Positions 33,975 through 42,612 of a DNA stretch of 64,000 nt are shown here, piece after piece. Source of the stretch: Gallaecimonas pentaromativorans (GTDB lineage Bacteria; Pseudomonadota; Gammaproteobacteria; Enterobacterales; Gallaecimonadaceae); NCBI RefSeq assembly GCF_003751625.1, contig NZ_RJUL01000002.1, positions 124,001-188,000 of the forward strand, given 5' to 3'. A program made the translations under genes and the position numbers. A model generated the notes under the pieces. The model was not told where the DNA came from, did no database searches, and saw nothing but the letters and a program-made list of their open reading frames with translations. Each line of letters begins with the position of its first letter. Within the stretch, counting starts at the first letter, position 1.

Positions 33975-34274
33975 ATGTCCATTGACGATGCCATCGACTG
34001 GGGTTACGAGTTGTTTCTGGCCCAGGCCGCCGACCATCTCAGCGCAGAAGATCTGGTGGATATCACCCTGGAATTTGAAGAACGGGGCGCCGTGGACGCC
34101 GTGATTCCCGGTGCCGACTGGGCCAAGGATATCGTGGTGCCCCTGGCCACCGAGAATTTCACCGAAATTCAGGTTGGCCTTTTGGGCGAAAACGACGATT
34201 TCGACACCATCCATTGCCGCATCCTGCTCTCCCTCGACGGTAGCCAGCCCCCTCGTTATCTGTGGAAGTCATGA
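33975..34274 (+). CDS. yciU: DUF440 family acidic protein (YciU/HI1450-like putative dsDNA mimic)
   Basis: A 99-residue, strongly acidic protein matching the HI1450/YciU family along its length: IDWGYELFLAQAADHLSAEDL, TLEFEERGAVDAV, ADWAKDI, TEIQVGLLGE and a final LWKS. The H. influenzae member was proposed to mimic double-stranded DNA, from its charge distribution, and to bind HU. Start ATG 33975 follows AGAGGAG. Its stop overlaps the ATG of the CobW-type gene (ATGA at 34271-34274). Nothing else coding was seen in the 295 bases before it. Confidence 0.88.
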   Translation: MSIDDAIDWGYELFLAQAADHLSAEDLVDITLEFEERGAVDAVIPGADWAKDIVVPLATENFTEIQVGLLGENDDFDTIHCRILLSLDGSQPPRYLWKS

Positions 34275-35254
34275 AGTTTCAAAGCCCCATCAAGACCCAT
34301 ATCATCACCGGCTTTCTGGGTACCGGTAAAACCACCACCTTGCTGCACCTGCTGGCCCATAAGCCGCAGCAGCAAAAATGGGCGGTGCTGGTAAACGAGT
34401 TTGGCGAAGTGGGCATCGACGGCGCCTTGCTGTCACAAAGCGGCGCCGCCATCCGCGAAGTGCCGGGCGGCTGCATCTGCTGCGCCCAGGGCCTGCCGAT
34501 GCAGGTGGCCCTTAATCAGCTAATTCGCGAGCAAAACCCCGATGTGCTGCTGATTGAGCCCACCGGCCTTGGCCACCCGGCAAGCCTCCTTGAGCAGCTG
34601 AGCGCCAGCCAATACCAGGGCGTGTTGGCTCTGGGCGCTACTCTGACCCTGGTTAACCCCCAGGCGCTTTTTAACGAGCGATATCTGAGCCACGACACCT
34701 ATCGCCAGCAGCTGGCTCTGGCCGACGTGTTGGTTTTTAACAAAACCGATATGCCCGGCTGCCCGGCCAAAGACGCCGTTTTTGCCAAGGCCGATGGGCT
34801 GGGGCTCACCGATAACCGCCTCTGGTTAAGCCAGGGCCAGGTGCCCCTTGAGGCCCTCAATGCCCCTACCCGGCCGCTCATCCAAAAGTTTGCCAAGGCC
34901 CAGCAGCCCGCCCTTGATACCGTGCTGCCCGCCACCTTGAGCGTGCCCCCTGGCGCGCTTTTTGAGCGCCGGGCCCAGCACCAGGACGGCATGCACAGCC
35001 TGGGCTTTTTGTTTGCGCCCGGCTGCCGTTTTGATTTTCGCGAGCTGTGGTTTTTGTTCAGCGCCTGCGACGTGCTGCGCTTAAAAGCGGTGATGATGAC
35101 CGACAAGGGCATGATGGCCTTTAACGCCGTAGATGGCGCGCTTGCCATTACCGAGCTGGGGGTCGATGGCGACAGCAAGGTCGAGCTGATTGACCACGAA
35201 GCCCTGGACGGCGATTTTTTGGAAGCCGGCCTTAAAGCGGCGCTGCTGGCATAA
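34271..35254 (+). CDS. CobW/YjiA-type metal-binding GTPase
   Basis: A 327-residue P-loop GTPase of the COG0523 family. The Walker A GFLGTGKT is at 14-21, the metal-binding CICC (CxCC) at 68-71 within GGCICC, the guanine-specificity NKTD is in VLVFNKTDMPG, and a CobW C-terminal domain follows from ~220. Members deliver zinc or cobalt to client proteins under limitation. This one is translationally coupled to DUF440 and divergent from a Zur-like regulator 300 bases away, which favours a zinc role. No clear Zur box was identified in the intervening sequence. Confidence 0.9.
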   Translation: MKFQSPIKTHIITGFLGTGKTTTLLHLLAHKPQQQKWAVLVNEFGEVGIDGALLSQSGAAIREVPGGCICCAQGLPMQVALNQLIREQNPDVLLIEPTGLGHPASLLEQLSASQYQGVLALGATLTLVNPQALFNERYLSHDTYRQQLALADVLVFNKTDMPGCPAKDAVFAKADGLGLTDNRLWLSQGQVPLEALNAPTRPLIQKFAKAQQPALDTVLPATLSVPPGALFERRAQHQDGMHSLGFLFAPGCRFDFRELWFLFSACDVLRLKAVMMTDKGMMAFNAVDGALAITELGVDGDSKVELIDHEALDGDFLEAGLKAALLA

Positions 35255-35257
35255 AAA

Positions 35258-35278
35258 AGCCGGCCACTGGGGCCGGCT
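35258..35278 (-). terminator. Terminator of the RND efflux operon
   Basis: Stem AGCCGGCC / GGCCGGCT with a short loop; on the reverse strand the stem is followed by TTTTTTAT. It closes the reverse-strand pump operon and lies right after the forward GTPase stop. Confidence 0.85.
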
Positions 35279-35291
35279 CTCAAAGGGCCTG

Positions 35292-38200
35292 TTAGGCGCC
35301 CTGCGTTAAGGCTTTTTTGGCGCGCCGCCTTTCTACCAGGCGGCGAATAACCACGTAGAACACTGGGGTTAGCAGCAGGCCGAAGAAGGTCACCCCAATC
35401 ATCCCTGCAAACACCGCCACCCCCATGGCCTGGCGCATTTCGGCGCCGGCGCCGGTGGACAGCACCAGCGGCACTACCCCCATGATAAAGGCCATGGACG
35501 TCATCAAGATGGGGCGAAGACGCAGCCTACAGGCTTCCAGCACCGCCTCGACGATACCTTTGCCCTGCAGCTCTTCTTGCTCCTTGGCAAACTCGACGAT
35601 AAGGATGGCGTTTTTACAGGCCAGCCCCACCAGCACGATAAGCCCTATCTGGGTGAAGATGTTGTTGTCACCGCCCTGGATCATTACCCCGACCATGGCG
35701 CTTAACAGCGTCATCGGCACAATCAGCACGATGGCCAGCGGCAGCGACCAGCTCTCATAGAGCGCGGCCAGCACCAGCAGCACCAGGATTATCACCAGCG
35801 GGAACACCAGGTAGCTGGTATTGCCAGCCAGAATTTGCTGGTAGGTGAGCTCGGTCCACTCGAAGGTCATGCCGTTGGGCAGGTTCTGGTTAAGGATGCG
35901 GGTAATGGCGTCCTGGGCCTGGCCGGTACTGAAACCCGGCGCCGGCGCGGCGTTGATCTCCGCAGTTGGGTAGCCGTTGTAGTGCATCACCCGGTCCGGC
36001 CCGGAGCTTTGGGTCAGGGTGACAAAACTGCCCAGCGGCACCATGTCGCCGTCGCGGTTACGCACCTTAAACAGGCGAATTTGCTCGGGATCTTGACGGA
36101 ACTCGGGGCCAGCCTGGGCGTTCACCTGGAAGGTGCGGCCAAAGCGGTTGAAGTCGTTCACGTACAAGGAACCGAGGTACACCTGCAAGGTGTCGAAAAT
36201 CGACGGCAGTGATACCCCTTGCATCATCGCTTTCTCGCGGTTCACGTCCACATCCAGCTGCGGCACGCTCACCTGGAAGCTCGAGAAGACGCCGGTCAGT
36301 TGTGGGTCTTGCCAGGCTTTTTGAATAACGTTTTGAGTCTGCTTGTAAAGCTCCTCAAAGCCGAGGCTGCCGCGGTCTTCCACCTGCAGGCGGAAGCCGC
36401 CAATGGTACCCAGGCCCATCACCGGCGGCGGCGGGAAGATAGCGGTGTAGGCTTCCTGCACGCTGGCAAACTGGGCGTTAAGGTCGGCGGCAATGGCGCC
36501 CGCTGACAAATCAGGCGTGGTGCGCTCATCAAAGGGCTTGAGGGTCACAAACAGCACGCCGCTGTTGGAGCTGTTGGTAAAGCCATTGATGGACAGCCCC
36601 GGGAAGGCCACGGCGTGCTCGACACCGGGGTGCTTGAGGGCAATCTCGCTCATCTTGCGAATAACGGCTTCGGTGCGGTCCAAAGTGGCAGCATCGGGGA
36701 GCTGCGCAAAGGACACCAGGTATTGCTTGTCCTGGCTTGGCACAAAGCCGCTGGGCACCTTGTTGAAGCTAAAGCCGGTCAGGGCCAGGAGGCCCGCGTA
36801 CAGCACCAGGGTAATGGCCGAGCCGCGGATGATTTTACGCACCCCGAACACGTAGCCATCTGAGGCGCGGTTGAAAAAGCGATTAAACGGCTTGAACAAC
36901 CAGCCACCCAGCAGCTTATCAAGGATGCGGGTCAGGCGGTCTTTGGGCGCGTCATGGCCTTTGAGCAAAATGGCTGCCAGGGCCGGGCTCAGGGTCAGGG
37001 AGTTGAACGCCGAGATAAAGGTGGAGATGGCGATGGTCAGCGCAAACTGGCGGTAGAACTGGCCAGTCAGCCCGGAGATGAAGGCGGTAGGCACAAACAC
37101 CGCCGCCAGCACCAAGGCGGTGGCAATGATGGGGCCTGTGACTTCGCGCATGGCCTGGGTGGTGGCCTCGAAGGGGGTCTTGCCCAGGGCAATGTTCCGC
37201 TCGACGTTCTCCACCACTACTATGGCGTCGTCCACCACGATACCGATGGCCAGCACCATGCCAAAAAGGCTCAGGGCGTTAAGGGAGAAGCCAAACAGGT
37301 ACATCACCGCGAAGGTACCCACCAGGGATACCGGCACCGCCACCAGCGGAATGATGGAGGCGCGCCAGGTTTGCAGGAACAATACCACCACCAGCACCAC
37401 CAGCACGATGGCTTCCAACAGGGTATGGGCTACCGCTTCGATGGAGCCGCGCACAAAGACGGTGGGGTCGTAGACGATGGAGTAATCCACGCCTTCGGGG
37501 AATTTCTTCTTCAGCTCGGCCATCTTGGCCCGCACGGCGTCGGAGATGGCAATGGCATTGGAGCCGGGGCGCTGGAAGATGGGAATGGCCACCGCTTGTT
37601 TGTTGTCCAGCAAGGAGCGCAGCGCGTAGTTGTCGGCGCCAAGGGCAACCCGGCCGATATCGCGGATGCGGGTGACTTCGCCGTTTTTACCCACATGCAC
37701 CACGATGTTGGCAAATTCCTGCTCGTCGGCCAGGCGGCCTTTGACGTTGATCAGCAGCTGGAAATCGGAATGGTTGGCATCGGGCGGCGCGCCAAGGGAG
37801 CCTGCCGCCACCTGGGTGTTTTGGGCGCGGATGGCGTCTACCACGTCAGACGCGGTGAGGTTACGGGCCGCCAGTTTGTCTGGGTCCAGCCAAACCCGCA
37901 TGGCGTACTCGCCAGCGCCAAACATCCGCACCTGCCCTACCCCGTCCAGGCGCGCCAGCTCGTCTTTGACGTTCAGCAGCGCATAGTTGGACAGGTACAG
38001 CATGTCGTAGCGGTTATTGGGGGAGGTCAGGTGCACCACCATGGTCAGATCGGGCGAGGATTTCTCCGACACCACCCCAAGGCGCTGCACTTCTTCGGGC
38101 AGGCGCGGCAGGGCCTGGGCCACCCGGTTTTGCACTTCCACCTGGGCATCGTTGAGATCGGTACCCAAGGCAAAGGTGACGGTCAGGGTCATGCGGCCAT

Positions 38201-38459
38201 CGGAGGTAGACTGCGAAGACATATACAGCATGCCTTCAACACCGTTAATGGCCTGCTCCAGTGGCGTGGCCACGGTTTCCCCTATCACCTTGGGGTTGGC
38301 GCCGGGGTAATTGGCGGTCACCACCACGGTGGGGGGCACCACTTCCGGGTATTCGCTGATCGGCAGCTTGAACACCGCCAGCAAGCCGGCGATGAGCAAA
38401 ATGAGCGATAGCACGGCCGCAAAGATTGGCCGCTTGATAAAAAACTGGGAGAAATTCAC
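35292..38459 (-). CDS. RND multidrug efflux permease (HAE1, MexF/AcrB-like)
   Basis: A 1055-residue inner-membrane proton-driven pump. N-terminal MNFSQFFIKRPIFAAVLSL is typical of HAE1 pumps. The proton-relay Asp pair is seen in AIGIVVDDAIVVVENVERN; two six-helix repeats flank two large periplasmic loops (residues ~30-340 and ~560-870), and the C-terminal block FMGVVPLVLSTGAGAEMRQAMG-like sequence is intact. It lies 11 bases downstream of the membrane fusion protein gene, forming a two-gene operon. No outer-membrane channel gene is present, so a shared TolC-type channel is expected. Closest remembered relatives are MexF-type pumps, in keeping with the divergent LysR regulator. Confidence 0.95.
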   Translation of the reverse strand: MNFSQFFIKRPIFAAVLSLILLIAGLLAVFKLPISEYPEVVPPTVVVTANYPGANPKVIGETVATPLEQAINGVEGMLYMSSQSTSDGRMTLTVTFALGTDLNDAQVEVQNRVAQALPRLPEEVQRLGVVSEKSSPDLTMVVHLTSPNNRYDMLYLSNYALLNVKDELARLDGVGQVRMFGAGEYAMRVWLDPDKLAARNLTASDVVDAIRAQNTQVAAGSLGAPPDANHSDFQLLINVKGRLADEQEFANIVVHVGKNGEVTRIRDIGRVALGADNYALRSLLDNKQAVAIPIFQRPGSNAIAISDAVRAKMAELKKKFPEGVDYSIVYDPTVFVRGSIEAVAHTLLEAIVLVVLVVVLFLQTWRASIIPLVAVPVSLVGTFAVMYLFGFSLNALSLFGMVLAIGIVVDDAIVVVENVERNIALGKTPFEATTQAMREVTGPIIATALVLAAVFVPTAFISGLTGQFYRQFALTIAISTFISAFNSLTLSPALAAILLKGHDAPKDRLTRILDKLLGGWLFKPFNRFFNRASDGYVFGVRKIIRGSAITLVLYAGLLALTGFSFNKVPSGFVPSQDKQYLVSFAQLPDAATLDRTEAVIRKMSEIALKHPGVEHAVAFPGLSINGFTNSSNSGVLFVTLKPFDERTTPDLSAGAIAADLNAQFASVQEAYTAIFPPPPVMGLGTIGGFRLQVEDRGSLGFEELYKQTQNVIQKAWQDPQLTGVFSSFQVSVPQLDVDVNREKAMMQGVSLPSIFDTLQVYLGSLYVNDFNRFGRTFQVNAQAGPEFRQDPEQIRLFKVRNRDGDMVPLGSFVTLTQSSGPDRVMHYNGYPTAEINAAPAPGFSTGQAQDAITRILNQNLPNGMTFEWTELTYQQILAGNTSYLVFPLVIILVLLVLAALYESWSLPLAIVLIVPMTLLSAMVGVMIQGGDNNIFTQIGLIVLVGLACKNAILIVEFAKEQEELQGKGIVEAVLEACRLRLRPILMTSMAFIMGVVPLVLSTGAGAEMRQAMGVAVFAGMIGVTFFGLLLTPVFYVVIRRLVERRRAKKALTQGA

Positions 38460-38470
38460 TTAACCCTTCC

Positions 38471-39682
38471 TCAACGTGCAGCCAGGGTGTTGGCTTGCGC
38501 TGTGCCAGATGGCACCTTGGGCGCCTTGGTGGCAGCCAGCAGTTGCAGTTCGCTGTCGGTGGCCATGGGTACCACATCGGGGCTGATGGTGGCGCCGGGG
38601 CGCACCCTTTGCAGACCGTTAACCACGATGGTGTCGGTGGCTTTAAGGCCGTCACGGACGATGCGCAGGCCACCTTCCAGCCGTGGTCCCAGGGTCACGG
38701 TGCGGTAATTGAGCTGGTGCTTGTCGTCCATCACCAACACGAACTTCTTGCCAAGGTCAGTGCCGATGGCGGTGTCTTTTATCAAGAGCGCCGGGTAGGT
38801 GTTGCTGGCCACCCACTTGATGCGGGCAAACATGCCGGGGGTCAGGCGGCCGTCGTCATTGTTAAACACCGCCCGCACCCGGATAGTGCCGGTATCGGGG
38901 TTGACCTGGTTATCCAGAAAGTCGATATGGCCGGTAAAGGGGAAGCCCTGTTGCCCGGCCAGCCCCATCAGCACCACCTGGTTCGGGTCGCGGGCGCCTT
39001 GGCGCAGGCCTTGGCGAGCCAGATCGTTGTATTGGATAAAGCGCTGCTCGTCGGCATCGAAGTAGGCATAAATCGCCTTGGTGGACACCACTGAGGTGAG
39101 CAGGCTGGAGCCGGCGTTCACCAGGTTGCCAGCGGTGATATAGGCGCGAGACACCCGGCCTGATACCGGCGCCCGCACCTCGGTGTACTCGAGGTTGAGG
39201 CGAGCGGCATCAAGGGCCGCGGCGGTGGCGTTAACCGTGGCTTCGGCGGCCAGCGCCGTGGTTTCCCGGGCGTCGGCCTGCTCGGTGCTCATGGCGTTGC
39301 CTTTGAGGCGCTTGGCGCGCTGGGCTTCCATGCGAGCCTGATGCGCTTTGGCGGTGGCGCTTTGCAGCTCCGCTTCCAGGCGTTTAACCTCGGCCGCAAA
39401 AGGGCGAGGGTCGATTTGGAACAGCAGATCGCCTTTTTGCACCAGGCTACCTTCGGTGAAGGCAACCTTGTCGATGTAGCCTGAAACCCGCGGGCGAATT
39501 TCAACCTGCTCAGGAGATTGCAGGCGGCCGGTGAACTGGTCCCATTCGTTGATGGGGACCTTGACCACCTTGGCCACCGAGACAACGGGGGCCTGGGCCT
39601 GGGCGGCACTGTGCTCGGCTTTGGGCGAGCAGCCCGTCAGCACCAGCAGGCCCAGAACAGCCAGTCGAGAACGAATAGACAT
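38471..39682 (-). CDS. RND efflux membrane fusion protein (MexE/AcrA-like lipoprotein)
   Basis: A 403-residue periplasmic adaptor. Lipobox LTGC gives the lipidated Cys at residue 18. The lipoyl half-motif RVSGYIDKVAFTEGSLVQKGDLLFQIDPRPF, a long alpha-hairpin (KRLEAELQSATAKAHQARMEAQ...) and the second lipoyl half RAPVSGRVSRAYITAGNLV are in order, followed by beta-barrel and membrane-proximal domains (DFLDNQVNPDTGTIRVRAVFNN, GMFARIKW). This is the standard AcrA/MexE design. It is the first gene of the pump operon, divergent from a LysR-type gene across a 102-base AT-rich gap. Confidence 0.95.
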   Translation of the reverse strand: MSIRSRLAVLGLLVLTGCSPKAEHSAAQAQAPVVSVAKVVKVPINEWDQFTGRLQSPEQVEIRPRVSGYIDKVAFTEGSLVQKGDLLFQIDPRPFAAEVKRLEAELQSATAKAHQARMEAQRAKRLKGNAMSTEQADARETTALAAEATVNATAAALDAARLNLEYTEVRAPVSGRVSRAYITAGNLVNAGSSLLTSVVSTKAIYAYFDADEQRFIQYNDLARQGLRQGARDPNQVVLMGLAGQQGFPFTGHIDFLDNQVNPDTGTIRVRAVFNNDDGRLTPGMFARIKWVASNTYPALLIKDTAIGTDLGKKFVLVMDDKHQLNYRTVTLGPRLEGGLRIVRDGLKATDTIVVNGLQRVRPGATISPDVVPMATDSELQLLAATKAPKVPSGTAQANTLAAR

Positions 39683-39699
39683 GAGTGGCTCCGAGAAAC

Positions 39700-39760
39700 G
39701 TGATTGACGTCACGTATTCTCAGGGCGCAAAATCATATCGTCTAATTTATATATTGAATA
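39700..39760. promoter_or_regulatory. Divergent regulatory region between pump operon and LysR gene
   Basis: The 102-base gap is much more AT-rich than its neighbours and contains ATCATATCGTCTAATTTATA near 39732-39751. Its ATC-x-GTC-AAT arrangement loosely recalls LysR-type (MexT/NodD) boxes. TGACGTCACGTA lies at about 39703-39714. Assignment of operator bases is tentative. Confidence 0.35.
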
Positions 39761-39784
39761 GCTAACATTGATTATGGTGATGAT

Positions 39785-40723
39785 ATGAAACAGTTGGATC
39801 TAAACCTGCTGGTGATCTTCGATGCCATCATGCGCGAAGGCTCCGTATCCCGGGCCGCCAGTGTGCTGGCCATGACCCAGCCGGCGGTGTCCAATGCCAT
39901 ATCGAGGATGCGGGTCAGCTTTGGCGACCCGGTATTCGTCAAAGAAGGCCGCGGCGTGGTGGCTACGCCTTTTGCCCAGTCCCTGTGGCAACAGACCCGC
40001 AAACACCTGCAATCACTTAAAGATGCGGTGGACCCTCAGCCCTTCGATCCGGTCAGTACCCGCCAGGAGTTTCGCATCGGGGTCTCGGATCTGACCGTCG
40101 ACATTTACTGGAGCAAGCTGCGCCAGAAAATAGAGCAAGGGGCGGCCGGGGTTGATGTACTGGCGGTGCCTTTCACCTTGGCCACCATGGAGAACATGCT
40201 GCTCAACGCTGAAGTGGACTTTGTGATAAGTCAGGCGTCGCCCACCATGGCGCCGCAGCTGCGCCACATGCACCTGTTTGACTCCTATTACGCCTGCACC
40301 ATGGGCAACCACCATCCGCTGGCCCACAAGCCGCTACTGTTGGAAGACTTCATCAAGGCCGACCACCTGATGGTATCCCTGTCTGGTGACCGCCAGGGCA
40401 TTGTCGATTGCATGCTGAGCGATCTTGGCCTTGAGCGGCGAGTGGCCATGACCACCAATCACTTCTCGGTGGTGCCCAAGCTGCTGCGTGAGAACAACCT
40501 TATTGCCACCCTGCCCTTTGGCGCCATTTTTGAGTACACCAGCTGTGGCGAGCTGTGGGTAACCAAGCCTCCCATCGACATTCCCATCAAGCCGGTATCC
40601 CTTATCTGGCATGAGCGCAATGAACGCAACCCGGCGCACCGCTGGCTGCGCGAGGCCATTGCCGACATTACCCAAAAGCTCAAAGACGAAAACCCGCTAC
40701 CTAAGTGCCTTCTGGCTGGCTAA
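39785..40723 (+). CDS. LysR-type regulator, likely controlling the divergent RND pump
   Basis: A 312-residue LysR-family regulator. The winged helix-turn-helix is clear: LDLNLLVIFDAIMREGSVSRAASVLAMTQPAVSNAISRMR, with FGDPVFVKEGRGVVATPFA following, a layout typical of the LeuO/NodD/MexT branch. The effector-binding part runs from ~95 to 300. Its position, divergent from a MexEF-like pump, parallels mexT-mexEF-oprN of Pseudomonas, where the LysR protein activates the pump; this parallel is inference. There is no strong ribosome site beyond a GGTGATGAT stretch before ATG 39785. Confidence 0.9.
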   Translation: MKQLDLNLLVIFDAIMREGSVSRAASVLAMTQPAVSNAISRMRVSFGDPVFVKEGRGVVATPFAQSLWQQTRKHLQSLKDAVDPQPFDPVSTRQEFRIGVSDLTVDIYWSKLRQKIEQGAAGVDVLAVPFTLATMENMLLNAEVDFVISQASPTMAPQLRHMHLFDSYYACTMGNHHPLAHKPLLLEDFIKADHLMVSLSGDRQGIVDCMLSDLGLERRVAMTTNHFSVVPKLLRENNLIATLPFGAIFEYTSCGELWVTKPPIDIPIKPVSLIWHERNERNPAHRWLREAIADITQKLKDENPLPKCLLAG

Positions 40724-40772
40724 TGCCAAAGGGCCGTATTACCATGCCGTGGCCCAATAAAGGAGTGTGCAC

Positions 40773-41264
40773 ATGCTTTACGTGGTGATGCTTGGGGGAC
40801 GGCACCCCAAGGCCAAGATCGAAGTACACGATGTGGTTTTTGCCGTTGCGGATTCTTTTGAAGACAGTTTTGAGCAGTTAAAAAGCCAGTGGTTTGGCGA
40901 CCGCCAAGGGCTGCATATCGACTCCTGGATGGCGGTAGACGGGGTCGAGCAATATCAGGTTACCTTGGCCGACAGCGCACCCGGCCCCGATGACCCCCGC
41001 CTCTTTTTCATCAACCTTGGCGGTTACCTTGAAGGCGGCTTTGGTGAAGTACACGACTACCTGTTGGTGGTGGCGGGCGATAAGGCCGAGGCCAAACAAA
41101 AAGGTAAGGCAATGATGGACAGCCGCTGGGACAAACCCCACACCGACGCCCTTTTAGACGTGGACGACTGTATTCCCATCGATTGCGTGCAGGGCCGCTA
41201 TATCAGCCTGGAGCCCGGGCCGCACAACGGCGTGATAGCCCAAAGCGATTACATCATTCTTTAA
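40773..41264 (+). CDS. DUF1543 domain protein
   Basis: A 163-residue soluble protein, MLYVVMLGGRHPKAKIEVHD at the start, with a repeated half resembling the DUF1543 arrangement. The first half (VVFAVADSFEDSFEQLKSQWF) and the second (HDYLLVVAGDKAEAKQKGKAMM) appear to be duplicated alpha/beta units. ATG 40773 has AAGGAG eight bases upstream; a GTG at 40767 is too close to that site. Function unknown. It follows the LysR gene by 49 bases in the same direction with its own ribosome site and ends in a bidirectional terminator. Confidence 0.8.
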   Translation: MLYVVMLGGRHPKAKIEVHDVVFAVADSFEDSFEQLKSQWFGDRQGLHIDSWMAVDGVEQYQVTLADSAPGPDDPRLFFINLGGYLEGGFGEVHDYLLVVAGDKAEAKQKGKAMMDSRWDKPHTDALLDVDDCIPIDCVQGRYISLEPGPHNGVIAQSDYIIL

Positions 41265-41288
41265 AAAGGCCCCAAGGGGCCTTTTTTG
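41264..41288. terminator. Bidirectional terminator between DUF1543 and thioesterase genes
   Basis: 8-bp stem AAGGCCCC / GGGGCCTT with a two-base loop, flanked by A-run and T-run. Confidence 0.92.
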
Positions 41289-42080
41289 TCAGCCGAAAAA
41301 GGCCACCGTCTGGCGCGATGACGCCACCAGCTTGCCACTTTTATCGCGAAGCCTTGCACTGATGATGCCGTAGCCGTCTTCAGCCATTACCACCTCGGCC
41401 AGATAATGCCACCAGTCGTCGCCGCAAAAAGCCGGCAGCGGCTCAACAAAATCAATGGTCCAGGCAAGGAGGCTGGCTGGCGCCGGGGCGTTAAGCATCG
41501 GCAGCACCGCCGGTGGCCAGGCATCAAGCAGCGCCAGAATATGGCCGATGGACACCGGCTCAGGCGCGTTTTTAAAGCGCACCCAGCCGCCCAGCTCCCG
41601 GCTGCGGCTACCGGCAAAAGGCAGGGCGCCGGTGGCAATGCACAGGTCAAAATGCGCTGCGAACTCGGGGCCAGGCTCGATAAAAGCCGGCATCGGCTGG
41701 CACTGCACCGGCTCGGTAAAATGCCGGGGCTCCGGGGGTGCAATGGACACTGCTGAAGGCCTGGCCTGGCCAAAACTCGCCAAGACCGACAACACACAAT
41801 CGCCATGCTGGCAAAGCTCGCCTTGCACCTGAGTCACATAACGCCCGGCTCTAAGCTCCTCGGCATGCACCTCAACCCGCCCCGGTGTCGCCGGTGCCAC
41901 GAAAGCAAAATGAAGGGAACGTACCGGCAAGTCAGGCTCCACTTTGGCCTTTATATGCTCAAAGAGCATGGCCGCCGTTAACCCGCCAAACACCGCCCGG
42001 CCACGCAGCCAGCCTGTGGGAATAGTCTGCACCGCTGCCAAAGCGCGCCAAGGGCTCAGTAATTGCGAAAACGCCGCCAT
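41289..42080 (-). CDS. TesB-like acyl-CoA thioesterase (double hot-dog)
   Basis: A 263-residue protein of the thioesterase-like 4HBT_3 family. ATG 42080 (MAAFSQLLSPW) is preferred to an upstream GTG because TTAGGTG sits nine bases ahead. The N-terminal hot-dog has GRAVFGGLTAAMLFEHIKAKV, LHFAFVAPATPGRVEVHAEELRAGR; the C-terminal hot-dog has GGWVRFKNAPEPVSIGHILALLDAWPPAVL and DDWWHYLAEVVMAEDGYGIISARLRDKSGKLVASSRQTVAFF. It probably hydrolyses acyl-CoA esters of unknown chain length. It diverges from the monooxygenase gene at 42223. Confidence 0.85.
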   Translation of the reverse strand: MAAFSQLLSPWRALAAVQTIPTGWLRGRAVFGGLTAAMLFEHIKAKVEPDLPVRSLHFAFVAPATPGRVEVHAEELRAGRYVTQVQGELCQHGDCVLSVLASFGQARPSAVSIAPPEPRHFTEPVQCQPMPAFIEPGPEFAAHFDLCIATGALPFAGSRSRELGGWVRFKNAPEPVSIGHILALLDAWPPAVLPMLNAPAPASLLAWTIDFVEPLPAFCGDDWWHYLAEVVMAEDGYGIISARLRDKSGKLVASSRQTVAFFG

Positions 42081-42222
42081 AAAATGCACCTAATACAACT
42101 AAGACCCAGCCAGCCTACTCCCGGCTGCAAGGGCGAACGTTGATCTGCATCGGTTTCATGGCGGCCTTGGCATCAAGGCCAACAGCAGGCATGCTGTGGC
42201 CAGCTAAAAAGGAGAGACTCAG

Positions 42223-42573
42223 ATGTCCAAGAAGGTTTATTGCATTGCCAGCTTCGAACCCAAGGCCGGCAAAGAAAAGGCACTGTTTAGAGTGCTGCAG
42301 GCCCTTGAGGCCGACACCCTGCGCGAAGACGGCTGCCTGCAATACAAGGTCACCCGCCACATCCCCAGCCCTTTTGCCGGTGGCCAAAGTTTTCCGCTGG
42401 TGTTCAACGAAATTTGGGCGGACATGGCAAGCTTTGAAGCCCACTGCCAGCGCAGCGCCATCAGCGCCTTTTTCGAAGCCCACTGCGTTGCCCCCGACGG
42501 GCTGGTGGCCAAGCACAATGTCTGTATCTATACCGACCAGCCGGAAGATTTCGACGCCCCGGTATTTAACTAA
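42223..42573 (+). CDS. ABM-domain (putative quinol monooxygenase) protein
   Basis: A 116-residue dimeric ferredoxin-like alpha/beta barrel of the antibiotic-biosynthesis-monooxygenase (YgiN-like) type. VYCIASFEPKAGKEKALFRVLQALEADTLREDGCLQY is the usual first half, FNEIWADMASFEAHCQRSAISAF the second. Members oxidise quinols or small aromatics without cofactors, or simply bind them. ATG 42223 follows AAGGAGAG. The next gene begins 39 bases later with its own ribosome site. Confidence 0.85.
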   Translation: MSKKVYCIASFEPKAGKEKALFRVLQALEADTLREDGCLQYKVTRHIPSPFAGGQSFPLVFNEIWADMASFEAHCQRSAISAFFEAHCVAPDGLVAKHNVCIYTDQPEDFDAPVFN

Positions 42574-42612
42574 AAGCCCAAGACAGGACCAACACTGCAC
42601 AAGGAATCCATT

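Noticed and set aside
36954-38411. A 485-codon forward frame opposite the RND permease
   Set aside because: The product is Gly/His/Gln-rich nonsense while the reverse strand encodes a full RND pump.
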